Shown here in pieces: positions 31,849 through 40,200 of a stretch of DNA of 64,000 nt. The notes below the pieces were generated by a model. The model ran no database searches. It was not told where the DNA came from and was given only the letters and a program-made list of their open reading frames with translations. Made by a program: the position numbers and the translations under genes. Position 1 is the first letter of the stretch. Each line of letters begins with the position of its first letter. Source of the DNA: Chrysogorgia sp. JL179-B06 (Eukaryota; Cnidaria; Anthozoa; Scleralcyonacea; Chrysogorgiidae). Where the stretch lies: the NCBI GenBank assembly GCA_035772405.1, contig JAYKKM010000437.1:8836501-8900500 (forward strand), written 5' to 3'.

Positions 31849-32799
31849 ATGAGTCTAAACTACGGGTATGAGTCTGACGACCCTCACGATAAAATACTAA
31901 AGAGAACGAAAAGGCATCTGGACGAAGATCCTAAATTAAGCGCGACCGGTGGAAGGATGTCTGGAATAATAGACATGCAAGGCTCAGCGATAAAAAACGT
32001 AGCAGACCCAGTCGATGACTCAGATGCTACCAATAAAAGAACTCTAGAGCGATTGCTGTCAGGCTACCTCAAGAGTCAGTCCTACAATGTTGTGCTCGAC
32101 TTCAACGTTAGCACACACGCCTTGAAAAATGTGGAATTTCACACCAATGGTTCAAACAAAGTGAAAGCCATTGGTGAAACAAGTAAATTAGTGCAGAACA
32201 ACCCGGCTTATGGTCCTATTGTCGGCATCAGCGGTGTGAGTCAAAGTTTTCTATCCCCCGTGTTAACACCAATCCCACTTGAGTCAGGTCTCCATTTTAA
32301 TTGCCCCAGTATGCAGTGGTGTGACCTCTCTATTTTTGTTGTGGTGAGGTTACCAATGAGAACCGCTGGATCAAATTGGGAGACAATTATATCAAACGAC
32401 GATGGTAGTTGGGATAAGTTCATAGGGTACAAGACTGGTGTGACCAACAAGCTCGCGTATGGTGGTAGCATCCCAGCGATGGAGAAAGTATGCACTATTC
32501 CGAGTGGTGTTGACCTCACAAAAATGCATATGATATCGATACACTGGCAAATGAGCAATTCACATGTCAGAGTCAACAACGTTAAGTCAACCGATTCAGA
32601 CTTCATAGCAAATATGAAAAAGATAGGCGCACCCTATGGAACAATTTTTGGAATACATCGACCAAGAATACCACTCGCACCTTATGCGCACCCATCGTTG
32701 ATAGAATTCTACGGTGTGAAAATCGTGAGTGGTTACATGACAAACCGAGACATCATAATCATGGGTGGAGAAATGATGAAGGAATATGGTGTAAAGTAA
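31849..32799 (+). CDS. Fibre-like protein with phage-tail-fibre-type N-terminus, 316 aa
   Basis: Residues 28-67 read GGRMSGIIDMQGSAIKNVAD then DSDATNKRTLE. This is the pattern repeated in many phage tail-fibre and virus spike shafts (G.MSG.I.M.G..I.N..DP...DAVNK). The rest (about 75-316) is beta-rich with WETIISNDDGSW, FIGY, MISIHWQMSNSHVRVN and PSLIEFYGVKIVSG, reminiscent of a concanavalin/LamG-type lectin sandwich. Together this suggests a receptor- or glycan-binding spike. It sits between the anchored 495-aa protein and the myristoylated small protein; its stop abuts the next ATG. The shaft resemblance is seen in sequence; the lectin head is an inference. Confidence 0.65.
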   Translation: MSLNYGYESDDPHDKILKRTKRHLDEDPKLSATGGRMSGIIDMQGSAIKNVADPVDDSDATNKRTLERLLSGYLKSQSYNVVLDFNVSTHALKNVEFHTNGSNKVKAIGETSKLVQNNPAYGPIVGISGVSQSFLSPVLTPIPLESGLHFNCPSMQWCDLSIFVVVRLPMRTAGSNWETIISNDDGSWDKFIGYKTGVTNKLAYGGSIPAMEKVCTIPSGVDLTKMHMISIHWQMSNSHVRVNNVKSTDSDFIANMKKIGAPYGTIFGIHRPRIPLAPYAHPSLIEFYGVKIVSGYMTNRDIIIMGGEMMKEYGVK

Positions 32800-33009
32800 A
32801 TGGGAGCATGTATTTCGAGACCTCATGAAACATATAAGATAAATAAGACGACTGATCACATGTTCAAAGCTGGTGGATCATTTGGTCGCGGTGACATAAC
32901 TCTCGAGCTCCACGCTGAGATTGGTATGAGGTCTAAAAAGACTTACGGCGAACCTATTATGATACCCGCAGAATCAGACAAAGTAGGAGTGGTAGGAGAC
33001 GTGACCTAA
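32800..33009 (+). CDS. Small protein with N-myristoylation motif, 69 aa
   Basis: It starts MGACISRP, a good N-myristoylation signal (Gly2, Ser6) with Cys4 available for palmitoylation. The rest is short and polar, and no family is recognised. The ATG follows directly on the stop of the fibre-like gene. A dually acylated small protein in a capsid/spike cluster suggests membrane targeting during assembly or entry, as an inference. Confidence 0.65.
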   Translation: MGACISRPHETYKINKTTDHMFKAGGSFGRGDITLELHAEIGMRSKKTYGEPIMIPAESDKVGVVGDVT

Positions 33010-33015
33010 GTTAAA

Positions 33016-33156
33016 ATGGGTTGGCTTAGAAAGCTGGTTCGTAACATTAGAAACTTTTTCAGACGACGTAGAAAACTGAGGACTAATAAAACGTATTTGC
33101 TGCATTGGTACACAACAAACCAGATCTATAAAAAACCTGACACCTATGTCGAGTAG
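33016..33156 (+). CDS. Small basic protein, 46 aa
   Basis: A short frame beginning MGWLRKLVRN with an arginine-rich patch (FFRRRRKLRTNK), ending YKKPDTYVE. It starts 6 nt after the preceding stop and ends 27 nt before the Bro-N gene, which fits the tight spacing of this block. The charge suggests nucleic-acid or membrane binding, comparable in kind to small core peptides of adenovirus-like particles, but homology is not shown. It also begins MG, so acylation is possible. Confidence 0.5.
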   Translation: MGWLRKLVRNIRNFFRRRRKLRTNKTYLLHWYTTNQIYKKPDTYVE

Positions 33157-33183
33157 TTTTTTTTGCGAGGCTATAATATAGTG

Positions 33184-33951
33184 ATGACTTCCATAGCGCC
33201 CCAACTATTTGATTTCGATGGTCACCAAATCACGACGGTTAATCACAACGGTGAAATATGGTTCAAAGCGAAAGAGGTCGCGAGCGCTCTAGGTTATGCT
33301 CGACCAAAAGATGCAGTCAACGACCACGTCGAACCTGATTGCAAAATGAAGATAGAGCAGGCCTCGTTTATCAACGAACTTGGGGTCTACTCATTAACGT
33401 TCTCGAGTAAAATGGAGCGTGCGAAACACTTTGGAAGGTGGGTGCACTCAGAGGTCTTGCCAAGCGTTAGAAAAAGTTTAGCTGACGTTGGTCTCAAACA
33501 CAATCAATTCGTAATGATCACTGAGTTCGATCTCCACACGAAAGTTGTTGGTTTTCTTAGGAAATATTATCCAGAGGCTATTTTGATAGCTGCTTGTGGT
33601 GAAAATCAAGACACTTCGAGTAAAAGAATAAATTCGTGGAAAAAAGGTTACCAACGTGGAACACCTGACTTGATTATTGCCAATGCAAACCGACAGCACA
33701 GCGGGCTTGTGATTGAGTTCAAGAACCCGGGTGGTACAGGCAAGACGTCCAAAGAGCAGGAGTCTCTGTTGCTCAGATATAAATCCGCTGGTTATCTAAC
33801 ATTGTTGTGCGACTCGTACGACGACGCTATTACCACAGTGATAAAATATTTCTTTGACGTTGGGTTTCAGTGCTCTCACTGCCTTCGTAAATTTAAAAAT
33901 AAATCAGCGTTGAGTAACCATGAGAGACGTTATTGTAAAGAGACTTTTTAG
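33184..33951 (+). CDS. Bro-N / PD-(D/E)XK nuclease / C2H2 zinc-finger protein, 255 aa
   Basis: Three parts are visible from the ATG at 33184. Residues about 8-97 match the Bro-N domain of viral and phage regulators (IWFKAKEVASALGYARPKDA, then INELGVYSLTFSSKM and FGRWVHSEVLPSVRK). Residues about 110-215 look like a VRR-NUC-type nuclease (KGYQRGTPDLII, then VIEFKNPGG with a Lys, then QESLLLRYKSAGY), supplying the D, E and K of a PD-(D/E)XK site. The last 30 residues form a zinc finger (CSHCLRKFKNKSALSNHERRYC). Bro-N fused to a nuclease is known from large DNA viruses; its role here may be DNA processing or regulation. It is the last gene of its block. Confidence 0.82.
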   Translation: MTSIAPQLFDFDGHQITTVNHNGEIWFKAKEVASALGYARPKDAVNDHVEPDCKMKIEQASFINELGVYSLTFSSKMERAKHFGRWVHSEVLPSVRKSLADVGLKHNQFVMITEFDLHTKVVGFLRKYYPEAILIAACGENQDTSSKRINSWKKGYQRGTPDLIIANANRQHSGLVIEFKNPGGTGKTSKEQESLLLRYKSAGYLTLLCDSYDDAITTVIKYFFDVGFQCSHCLRKFKNKSALSNHERRYCKETF

Positions 33952-34186
33952 ACAGCGAGTAATGAGTCGAGTTAGCGCTCGTTCTCGTTGTTGAGACGAC
34001 GTCTGAAGCGACAACCGCTCTAGCATTTTTTTAAAGACGTTTTTAACTTGATAAAGGTGTCTGCGAAACTTTCTCTATTTACTTCACAAACCTTCTGACC
34101 ACTGTGTGAAAAAATGTTTCTATGACATTGGACGCTTCATGTGACCAATGTCTAAATTTTAAAAAGTGGGGTATCCGAGAACACCC

Positions 34187-34759
34187 CTAATTTTGTGTGG
34201 AAGGATGATGACGTCTGCACACTGCGCGATATTGCTCAGCACCACCAACGAATGATGGTCCTGGGTTGTATCTCCAATTGAATGGCGCTTCGACAGTCGT
34301 TCCGTAAGTGTCGCGACAAACGGCGCAATACGCTTTTAGAAATGTGATGTCGTCTGCCACTGGGAACAGTGTGTCGAGCTCACCAAGTCTTTTTAAATGC
34401 TCTGTTGTTATGAGACCACAAATAATGACGTGAATGCCAGCTTTAATGTATTCGTGAGTAACTGGGAGTAACCCAGAGTACCAATGGCCTTCGTCAATTC
34501 CGATGACGTCGTAGCCAGCTAGCTCGAAAGAACTCGGGAGGTTGGTGATTAACTTCGCAGGTAAACTGTCTGATCCGACAACAATGGTCTGACGATGTGT
34601 GGAGAACGCGTGGTCAGTTCGTCTGGTGTCACCTGCGTTGTTCATGTAAAGGACTTTGAGCCCTGACTTACTTAACGTGATTAACCTACGAAGAGTCTCT
34701 GTTGTTTTTCCTGCAAACATGGGACCAATCACGATTTCTAGTTTACCGATTTTCTTCAT
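34187..34759 (-). CDS. tk: Thymidine kinase, TK1/type II
   Basis: A 190-aa type II thymidine kinase, phosphorylating thymidine to supply dTMP for DNA synthesis. The P-loop is at residues 12-19 (GPMFAGKT), the Walker B/catalytic glutamate in IDEGHW at 88-93, and the lasso/substrate region near PFNWRYNPG. Cys pairs (CAVC; a later C plus HH) probably bind the structural zinc. The length is normal for the family and all key motifs are intact. Its 5' end overlaps the 3' end of the upstream 244-aa gene by 17 nt on the same strand. TK is common in poxviruses and other large DNA viruses but is not part of the core Polinton set, so it looks like an acquired accessory gene. Confidence 0.93.
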   Translation of the reverse strand: MKKIGKLEIVIGPMFAGKTTETLRRLITLSKSGLKVLYMNNAGDTRRTDHAFSTHRQTIVVGSDSLPAKLITNLPSSFELAGYDVIGIDEGHWYSGLLPVTHEYIKAGIHVIICGLITTEHLKRLGELDTLFPVADDITFLKAYCAVCRDTYGTTVEAPFNWRYNPGPSFVGGAEQYRAVCRRHHPSTQN

Positions 34760-35477
34760 GATTACTATACCTCCAGAGAAATGTTCTCTCCTGTTGCGGC
34801 AACTGTTGCTCGTTGTTGAATATCCGCCGAAGCTCTAAGTTTTTAAGATGAGTCTGCGAGCTCTCATGTCTCAAGCGATGCAGTGGGTCGTTGGTGACCA
34901 CACCGCATGGGTGACAGGTGTACGCGTTTTCGTCTCTCGCAAAGTGCCTGTGGGCTGGCGAGAGTACGTGGTCCCTGATATCGTCCGCGCCTAGTATTTC
35001 CTCACACCCAACCTTGCAAACGTGAACGTCGCGGTTTGCGGCGAGCTCTAGCCACGCTTTGGCTTTGGTTGGGCATGGTTTCCACATAAGGGTCGCTAAG
35101 AACACTTGGAGGAAGTTACCGAGTAATGTGGCGTTGGACTCACTAGGGTTGCTCAAGTAGACATCACTCGCTAACATAAGGTATTTGAATGGTGAGTAAC
35201 ACCACACAGGGATTATGCTAGCTAACATACCAGCAAGCTCGTTGGCTCTTTCCTCTCGAAGATCGATCCAAGCGTCGAGAAGATACCTCGTATGGCGGAT
35301 CTGAGAGCCAAGCCGTTTTGGTGGTCCTTCAGGGTCAGGGTCGAACATTGTGTATGTTGAGAAGTACTCGTTTAAGACGGTAGGTCCAGAGGCGCCTTGT
35401 AGGGTGGGCACACTGATAAAGGCTGTTCTCAACATGTTGGCAATATCTTCTTCGCTGATTTCTCGGGCTTGAGTCAT
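34743..35477 (-). CDS. Hypothetical protein with C-terminal zinc-finger-like motif, 244 aa
   Basis: No family is recognised. The first 170 residues are largely helical (YLLDAWIDLREERANELAG). Then come two Cys/His groups: VCKVGCEEI...HVLSPAHRHF, and CHPCGVVTNDPLHRLRHESSQTH, which has C2H2-like spacing. The C-terminus is polar. It overlaps the thymidine kinase by 17 nt and is transcribed toward it, so the two probably form a unit expressed from the 35478-35608 promoter region. A nucleic-acid-binding role is plausible but unproven. Confidence 0.7.
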   Translation of the reverse strand: MTQAREISEEDIANMLRTAFISVPTLQGASGPTVLNEYFSTYTMFDPDPEGPPKRLGSQIRHTRYLLDAWIDLREERANELAGMLASIIPVWCYSPFKYLMLASDVYLSNPSESNATLLGNFLQVFLATLMWKPCPTKAKAWLELAANRDVHVCKVGCEEILGADDIRDHVLSPAHRHFARDENAYTCHPCGVVTNDPLHRLRHESSQTHLKNLELRRIFNNEQQLPQQERTFLWRYSNHEENR

Positions 35478-35527
35478 TATGTTATACTCTCAGAAAAAAT
35501 CCTAATTTTTTAGTGCGTTTGGTCTGG

Positions 35528-35582
35528 AACTGTGAGATACCTGTGAGGTCAACTGTGAGACACCTGTGAGGTCGACTGTGAG
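35528..35582. promoter_or_regulatory. Direct repeats in a divergent promoter
   Basis: A 23-bp unit (aactgtgaga(t/c)acctgtgaggtc) occurs at 35528-35550 and 35551-35573 with a partial third at 35574. They lie between the divergent 244-aa (minus) and 114-aa (plus) genes. The position suggests binding sites for a regulator of both. Confidence 0.55.
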
Positions 35583-35608
35583 TAAGATAACACGTGATAG
35601 TGTATTAG

Positions 35609-35953
35609 ATGGTTGAGGACTCACAGACGGCTGTTGAAGCGAAGATCACGGCTGATGTGAAAAGTGTTAAGGTGAAGGACCCAAAGCGCGTCGCTGCTGG
35701 TAAAAAGTTGGCTGAGATATCGAAAGCTGCGAAAGAAAAGAAAATGCGTGAAATGATAGTTAACGAAGAACAGGGTGGTGAGTGGAGCTATGGTTACATT
35801 GTTGGAACACTCGGTGTAATCATCGCTGGTGCTTCACTATGGTACACAATTAGCAATGAAAAAGAGACACAACTGGAGCCTGCGAGCACTGTGGCTAGCG
35901 CGTCAGAAAATCGTAGAACTTGTCGTCCAGCGCTAGACACGTTTGATTCTTGA
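35609..35953 (+). CDS. Small single-pass membrane protein, 114 aa
   Basis: Family not recognised. The N-terminal half is charged and lysine-rich (KVKDPKRVAAGKKLAEISKA), followed by one membrane segment at about residues 62-82 (YIVGTLGVIIAGASLWYTI) and a short tail. It is the first of a run of three small membrane proteins in the plus-strand polymerase block. Confidence 0.7.
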   Translation: MVEDSQTAVEAKITADVKSVKVKDPKRVAAGKKLAEISKAAKEKKMREMIVNEEQGGEWSYGYIVGTLGVIIAGASLWYTISNEKETQLEPASTVASASENRRTCRPALDTFDS

Positions 35954-35976
35954 ACAAAACACACGACAATGTATAT

Positions 35977-36213
35977 ATGTCCGCGATCGATCGAAAAGAA
36001 CTTATGAATGAACTGTACGACGCGTTACTTGTCACGACTGGTGCTGTGGCAGTGAGTATGATCTCTAAAAAGGCTTTGGGAGAACCATTGGGAACACCAG
36101 AGACAGTGAAAGGTACAGTGAAACTTGCTGCAGCTGTTGGTGCAGGAACGTTGTTAGTAAAATGGATGCAATCAAAAAAGTGGATACCGACAGATCCATT
36201 CAAATCAACGTAA
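35977..36213 (+). CDS. Small hydrophobic protein, 78 aa
   Basis: From the ATG at 35977 (the frame runs back to a TTG at 35950). It contains two weakly hydrophobic stretches (LLVTTGAVAVSMI and VKLAAAVGAGTLLVKWM) around a Gly/Pro-rich turn, so one or two membrane passes are possible. No family is recognised. The next gene begins 4 nt after the stop. Confidence 0.65.
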   Translation: MSAIDRKELMNELYDALLVTTGAVAVSMISKKALGEPLGTPETVKGTVKLAAAVGAGTLLVKWMQSKKWIPTDPFKST

Positions 36214-36217
36214 GTTA

Positions 36218-36637
36218 ATGGCGAGTGTTGTGGCTGGAGGGATATTTAATGCAGTGGCTTTTGCAGGCGCTGGCTTTATGTTTTCAAAGTTTAATCATTC
36301 AGGCTATGAAGCTGAGATGAAAAGACATAACCATGCGTTGGAACAGCTAGCCAGTGCGAAAGAAGTGTGGTATGAGAATGAAGTCGCTAAGAAAGATAAG
36401 ATCCAGCGTTTGCGACAACGGCTCTCTGACGCTAATGCTGACATCAATGACACAAACCACGCGTTGGAAGAACTTAGAAGCGTAATGACCATACAGTACA
36501 GCGGACGAGTGTTCACTAACTCCCCGAAGATTGCGGATTACTACCAACCGAGTGCGGAAATGGAGGAATACCAATTGTTGTTTGTTAGCGCGTTAGGTTT
36601 GGGTAGTGGAATAGTAGTGTGGGTACTCACTCGGTAA
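36218..36637 (+). CDS. Membrane protein with central coiled coil, 139 aa
   Basis: An N-terminal hydrophobic segment (VVAGGIFNAVAFAGAGFMF) is followed by a heptad-rich coiled coil at about residues 30-90 (RQRLSDANADINDTNHALEE) and a C-terminal membrane segment (LLFVSALGLGSGIVVWVL). The hairpin layout would place the coiled coil on one side of a membrane. No family name can be given; proteins of this shape recur in such elements. Confidence 0.7.
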   Translation: MASVVAGGIFNAVAFAGAGFMFSKFNHSGYEAEMKRHNHALEQLASAKEVWYENEVAKKDKIQRLRQRLSDANADINDTNHALEELRSVMTIQYSGRVFTNSPKIADYYQPSAEMEEYQLLFVSALGLGSGIVVWVLTR

Positions 36638-36662
36638 AAAATGTTGGAGTAGTATAAGAGTG

Positions 36663-37241
36663 ATGGACAAACTTATGAGGCAGATGAGTTACGGCTGCAC
36701 AATTGACGAAATCGCGAATGAGACGCAAATTGAGTGTGGAGGCACCTTCAGGCTTTACTACTGCTCGGATTGTGACGTTGTGAAAAATGTGACTGACTGT
36801 GGTGGGTACGCATGTCCAAAGTGTGGCGACACCGAATGGGGCTACACTCAGAGTTACAGCGACATGAGACTCACACGACTAAAAAGCGTTCACAAACGGT
36901 CTTGGTGGATGGGGAGGAGACTACGGAACGTTGTGAAGGGTGAGCACCTTGAGTTGATAAAAGAGGACTTCTTGAAAGTTGTCAACGTGTTGCACTCATG
37001 CAATTTGATAAAGGGTAGAAATGTCAGCAGATACGGATACTACATTATTAGGTTGTGCCACAGAAGACGAGTCAAGACACTCAAGAAGGTGTCAGACCTC
37101 AAAGACGGGAAGGTGAAAGACTTGTTCGACGACAATTTGTTTGGGGTGGTGTACCCAAAGCTAGGATGGTGTGAAAGTGGCGACAATTATTACAACGAGT
37201 GGTTTAGGAAAAAAACAAGTGTAGTATATAGAAGCCAATGA
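36663..37241 (+). CDS. Zinc-ribbon protein, possibly VLTF3-like late transcription factor, 192 aa
   Basis: From the ATG at 36663 (a GTG precedes it in frame). Residues about 33-56 form a zinc ribbon with two CxxC pairs (CSDC and CPKCG). A basic/aromatic region follows (RSWWMGRRLRNVVKGEHLEL) and then a helical C-terminus. The ribbon followed by a conserved helical domain recalls poxvirus-type VLTF3 late transcription factors, but the resemblance is weak and only a profile search would settle it. The stop overlaps the polymerase ATG by 4 nt (ATGA), so the two are likely translated from the same transcript. Confidence 0.7.
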   Translation: MDKLMRQMSYGCTIDEIANETQIECGGTFRLYYCSDCDVVKNVTDCGGYACPKCGDTEWGYTQSYSDMRLTRLKSVHKRSWWMGRRLRNVVKGEHLELIKEDFLKVVNVLHSCNLIKGRNVSRYGYYIIRLCHRRRVKTLKKVSDLKDGKVKDLFDDNLFGVVYPKLGWCESGDNYYNEWFRKKTSVVYRSQ

Positions 37242-40200
37242 GTCGGACTGTGAGGAACCCGCTGAAAAAAAGACGGGCGCATAAGACGAGTGCAGCCGTT
37301 GTCAATTCACTAACAGATGAAGCGACCAACGTTCACGGCTTCTTTAGAGACCAAGAAACACAACCTCTAGTCGAAGACCTCGCACCGTCAACGCATCTGT
37401 TGGATCGAGCACTGAGAGGGTTCACAAGGTCCTATGGAGTCGAAGTAATTGACGACAGAGACATCAATCAGGTAAATGGTAGTAGAAGCGCTGTCACTAA
37501 CCTTTTGAGACGTGAACTAGGTGAGACCAACGGGATGAAAGTGGTGGAGACAGTCAAGGTCACTTTTGAGAAAGTTTTAGAACTCGATAAGACCACGTAC
37601 AAAACTGCCTACTTTAACAGCGAGACGTTCGTCGTCATTAACGAGCATGACATCGAGGGTGTTGCCAACCGTGGATCGGAACAGATTTTGACGCGGATAG
37701 CTGGGTGGTTATCTGAGGGGTCTGGATGGACTATCGACAAAATAGACGCGCACTACGTCAATGTCGCTATTTACAGACCTTTGCATGGGAGTAGCTACAT
37801 TGCGTTGCCAAAGGAGCTGCGCAACAGTATGAAGGGTCTGATAAACGTAAATAACGATGATGACAACGAGTGCTTTAGATGGTGTCACCTAGCGCATAAG
37901 TTTCCTGTTGGAAAACACTCCGATAGAACGTCGAAGTACGCTAGGCATGCCAGTGAGTTGAATTATGACGGAATTGACTTCCCAGTCACACTCAAAGACT
38001 ACAACAAGATCGAAAAGGCGAACGATATTAGCATAAATGTTTTTGGGTATGAAAATAAGCAGCCATTCCCTGTGTACGTTTCTAAGGAGGCGTATCCTGA
38101 CCATATGGACCTACTGTTGATAACTAATGACGCGGGCAACAAGCATTATGTGTACATTCGCGATTTTAACAAGTTCATGTACCGTCAGACAAAGTATAAG
38201 GCGAGAAAGCACTTTTGCAGGTATTGTTTGCAGTGTTTCACCCGCGCGGATGTGCTTGAAAGTCATATTGAAGTGTGTTTGGTCATCAATGGGAAGCAAG
38301 CTATTAAAATGCCACAAAAAGGTGCGAAAGTGAAATACGAGAATTTTAGTAGACAGCTAAATGTGCCATTTGTGGTGTACGCAGACTTTGAGGCTATCAC
38401 ACAGAAGGTGCACACAGCGACACCATCAAGCGAGTGTAGCTACACAAGTGCTTACCAGAGGCACGTTGACTGTGGTTATGGGTATAAACTGGTTTGTTGC
38501 TACGATAACGAGTACAGTAAGCCAGTAAAAGTGTATCGCGGTGAAAATGCAGTCAACAAGTTCATTGGGGAGATGCTAGAAATTGTCGAATATTGTAAAG
38601 AGACATCTGAGAGTCATTTTAACAAAGAAATGGTGTTGACTGACGACGATAAGAAGAATTTCGACGAGGCTAAAAGTTGCCATATTTGCAGTGTTGAGTA
38701 CACTAGTGCTGACGTTAGAGTGAGAGACCACTGTCATGTCTCAGGTAAGTACAGAGGGTCTGCGCATCGTCAGTGTAACGTGAACTTTAGATTGACTGAT
38801 AAAATTCCTGTGATCTTCCATAACTTGCGCGGTTACGATAGCCATTTCATTATGCAGGAGATTGGCAAGTTTGGTCAAGACATAAATGTGATACCAAACA
38901 ACATGGAGAAGTACATGGCGTTCATGCTTGGAAAAAACTTAGTATTTTTGGACAGCTTCCAGTTCATGAGTAGTGGTCTAGACAACTTGGTGAAGAACCT
39001 ACCAAGGGACGCTTTCAAATACACGTCAGAAGTGTTTCGTGACGACGGGTTGGCACTTATGACAAGAAAGGGGGTCTATCCTTATGATTATATGGACTCC
39101 TTTGAAAAATTCGACGAAAGCGAGCTACCCTCCAAAAAGGACTTCTACAGCATTCTGAACGATGAGCACATCACGGAGGAAATGCACGAGCGCGCCATCG
39201 ACGTGTGGGACTACTTCGACGTTGAGAGTATGGGTGAGTACCACGACCTGTATTTGAAAAGCGATGTGCTCTTGCTTGCCGACGTTTTTGAGAACTTTAG
39301 AAAGACATGCCATCGCGAGTATAAATTAGACCCTTGCCATTATTTCACATCGCCTGGATTGGCTTGGGACGCCATGCTAAAGATGACTGGAGTAGAGCTC
39401 GAATTATTGTCCGACATCGACATGTTCCAGTTCGTAGAACTAGGTATGCGTGGTGGTGTGAGCTACATATGTAACAGACATGGCGTGGCGAATAATAAGT
39501 ACATGGAAGGGTATGACAAAGAGCGAGAGTCGAAGTATTTGATGTACCTTGATGCCAACAATCTGTATGGATGGGCGATGAGTCAAAGTTTACCTACGGG
39601 TGGCTTCAAGTGGTTGACTGAGAAAGAGATAAAAAAAGTTAATCTATGCGACTATCACGACGGTAGTAAAAAGGGTCTGTTGCTTGAAGTCGACTTGGAA
39701 TACCCAGACCATTTGCATGACCTACACAACGACTACCCGGTGGCTCCTGAGAAGATGGAAATAACTGTCGACATGTTGTCGGAGTACTGCACGAAAATTA
39801 AAAATAAGTTTGATGTGAGTGTTGGCGGTGTGAAGAAGCTGGTGACTAATTTGATGAACAAAAAAAAGTATGTGTGTCACTATAGAAATCTGCAGTTGTA
39901 TGTAGATCTTGGATTGAAAATCAAAAAGGTGCATAGGGTCCTACAGTTTGACCAGTCCAAGTGGTTGGGTAAGTACATTGACTTTAACACAGTCAAAAGA
40001 ACTGCGGCTAAGAACGCTTTTGAGAAGGACTTTTTCAAGTTGATGAACAATAGTGTGTTCGGAAAAACGATGGAGAATTTGAGGAAGCGTGTGGATGTAA
40101 GATTAGTGACCACCGAGAAAAAGTTAGAAAAGCTTGTCTCGAAGCCGACGTTTGTGTCTTGCAAAATATTTAGCGAGAACTTAGTCGCTGTCCACAAAGT

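Noticed and set aside
33163..33183. TTG start for the Bro-N protein
   Set aside because: The first ATG in frame (33184) precedes the whole Bro-N domain; a TTG start has no support in a eukaryotic-type element. The same reasoning moved starts at 29639, 35950, 36660 and 6994.
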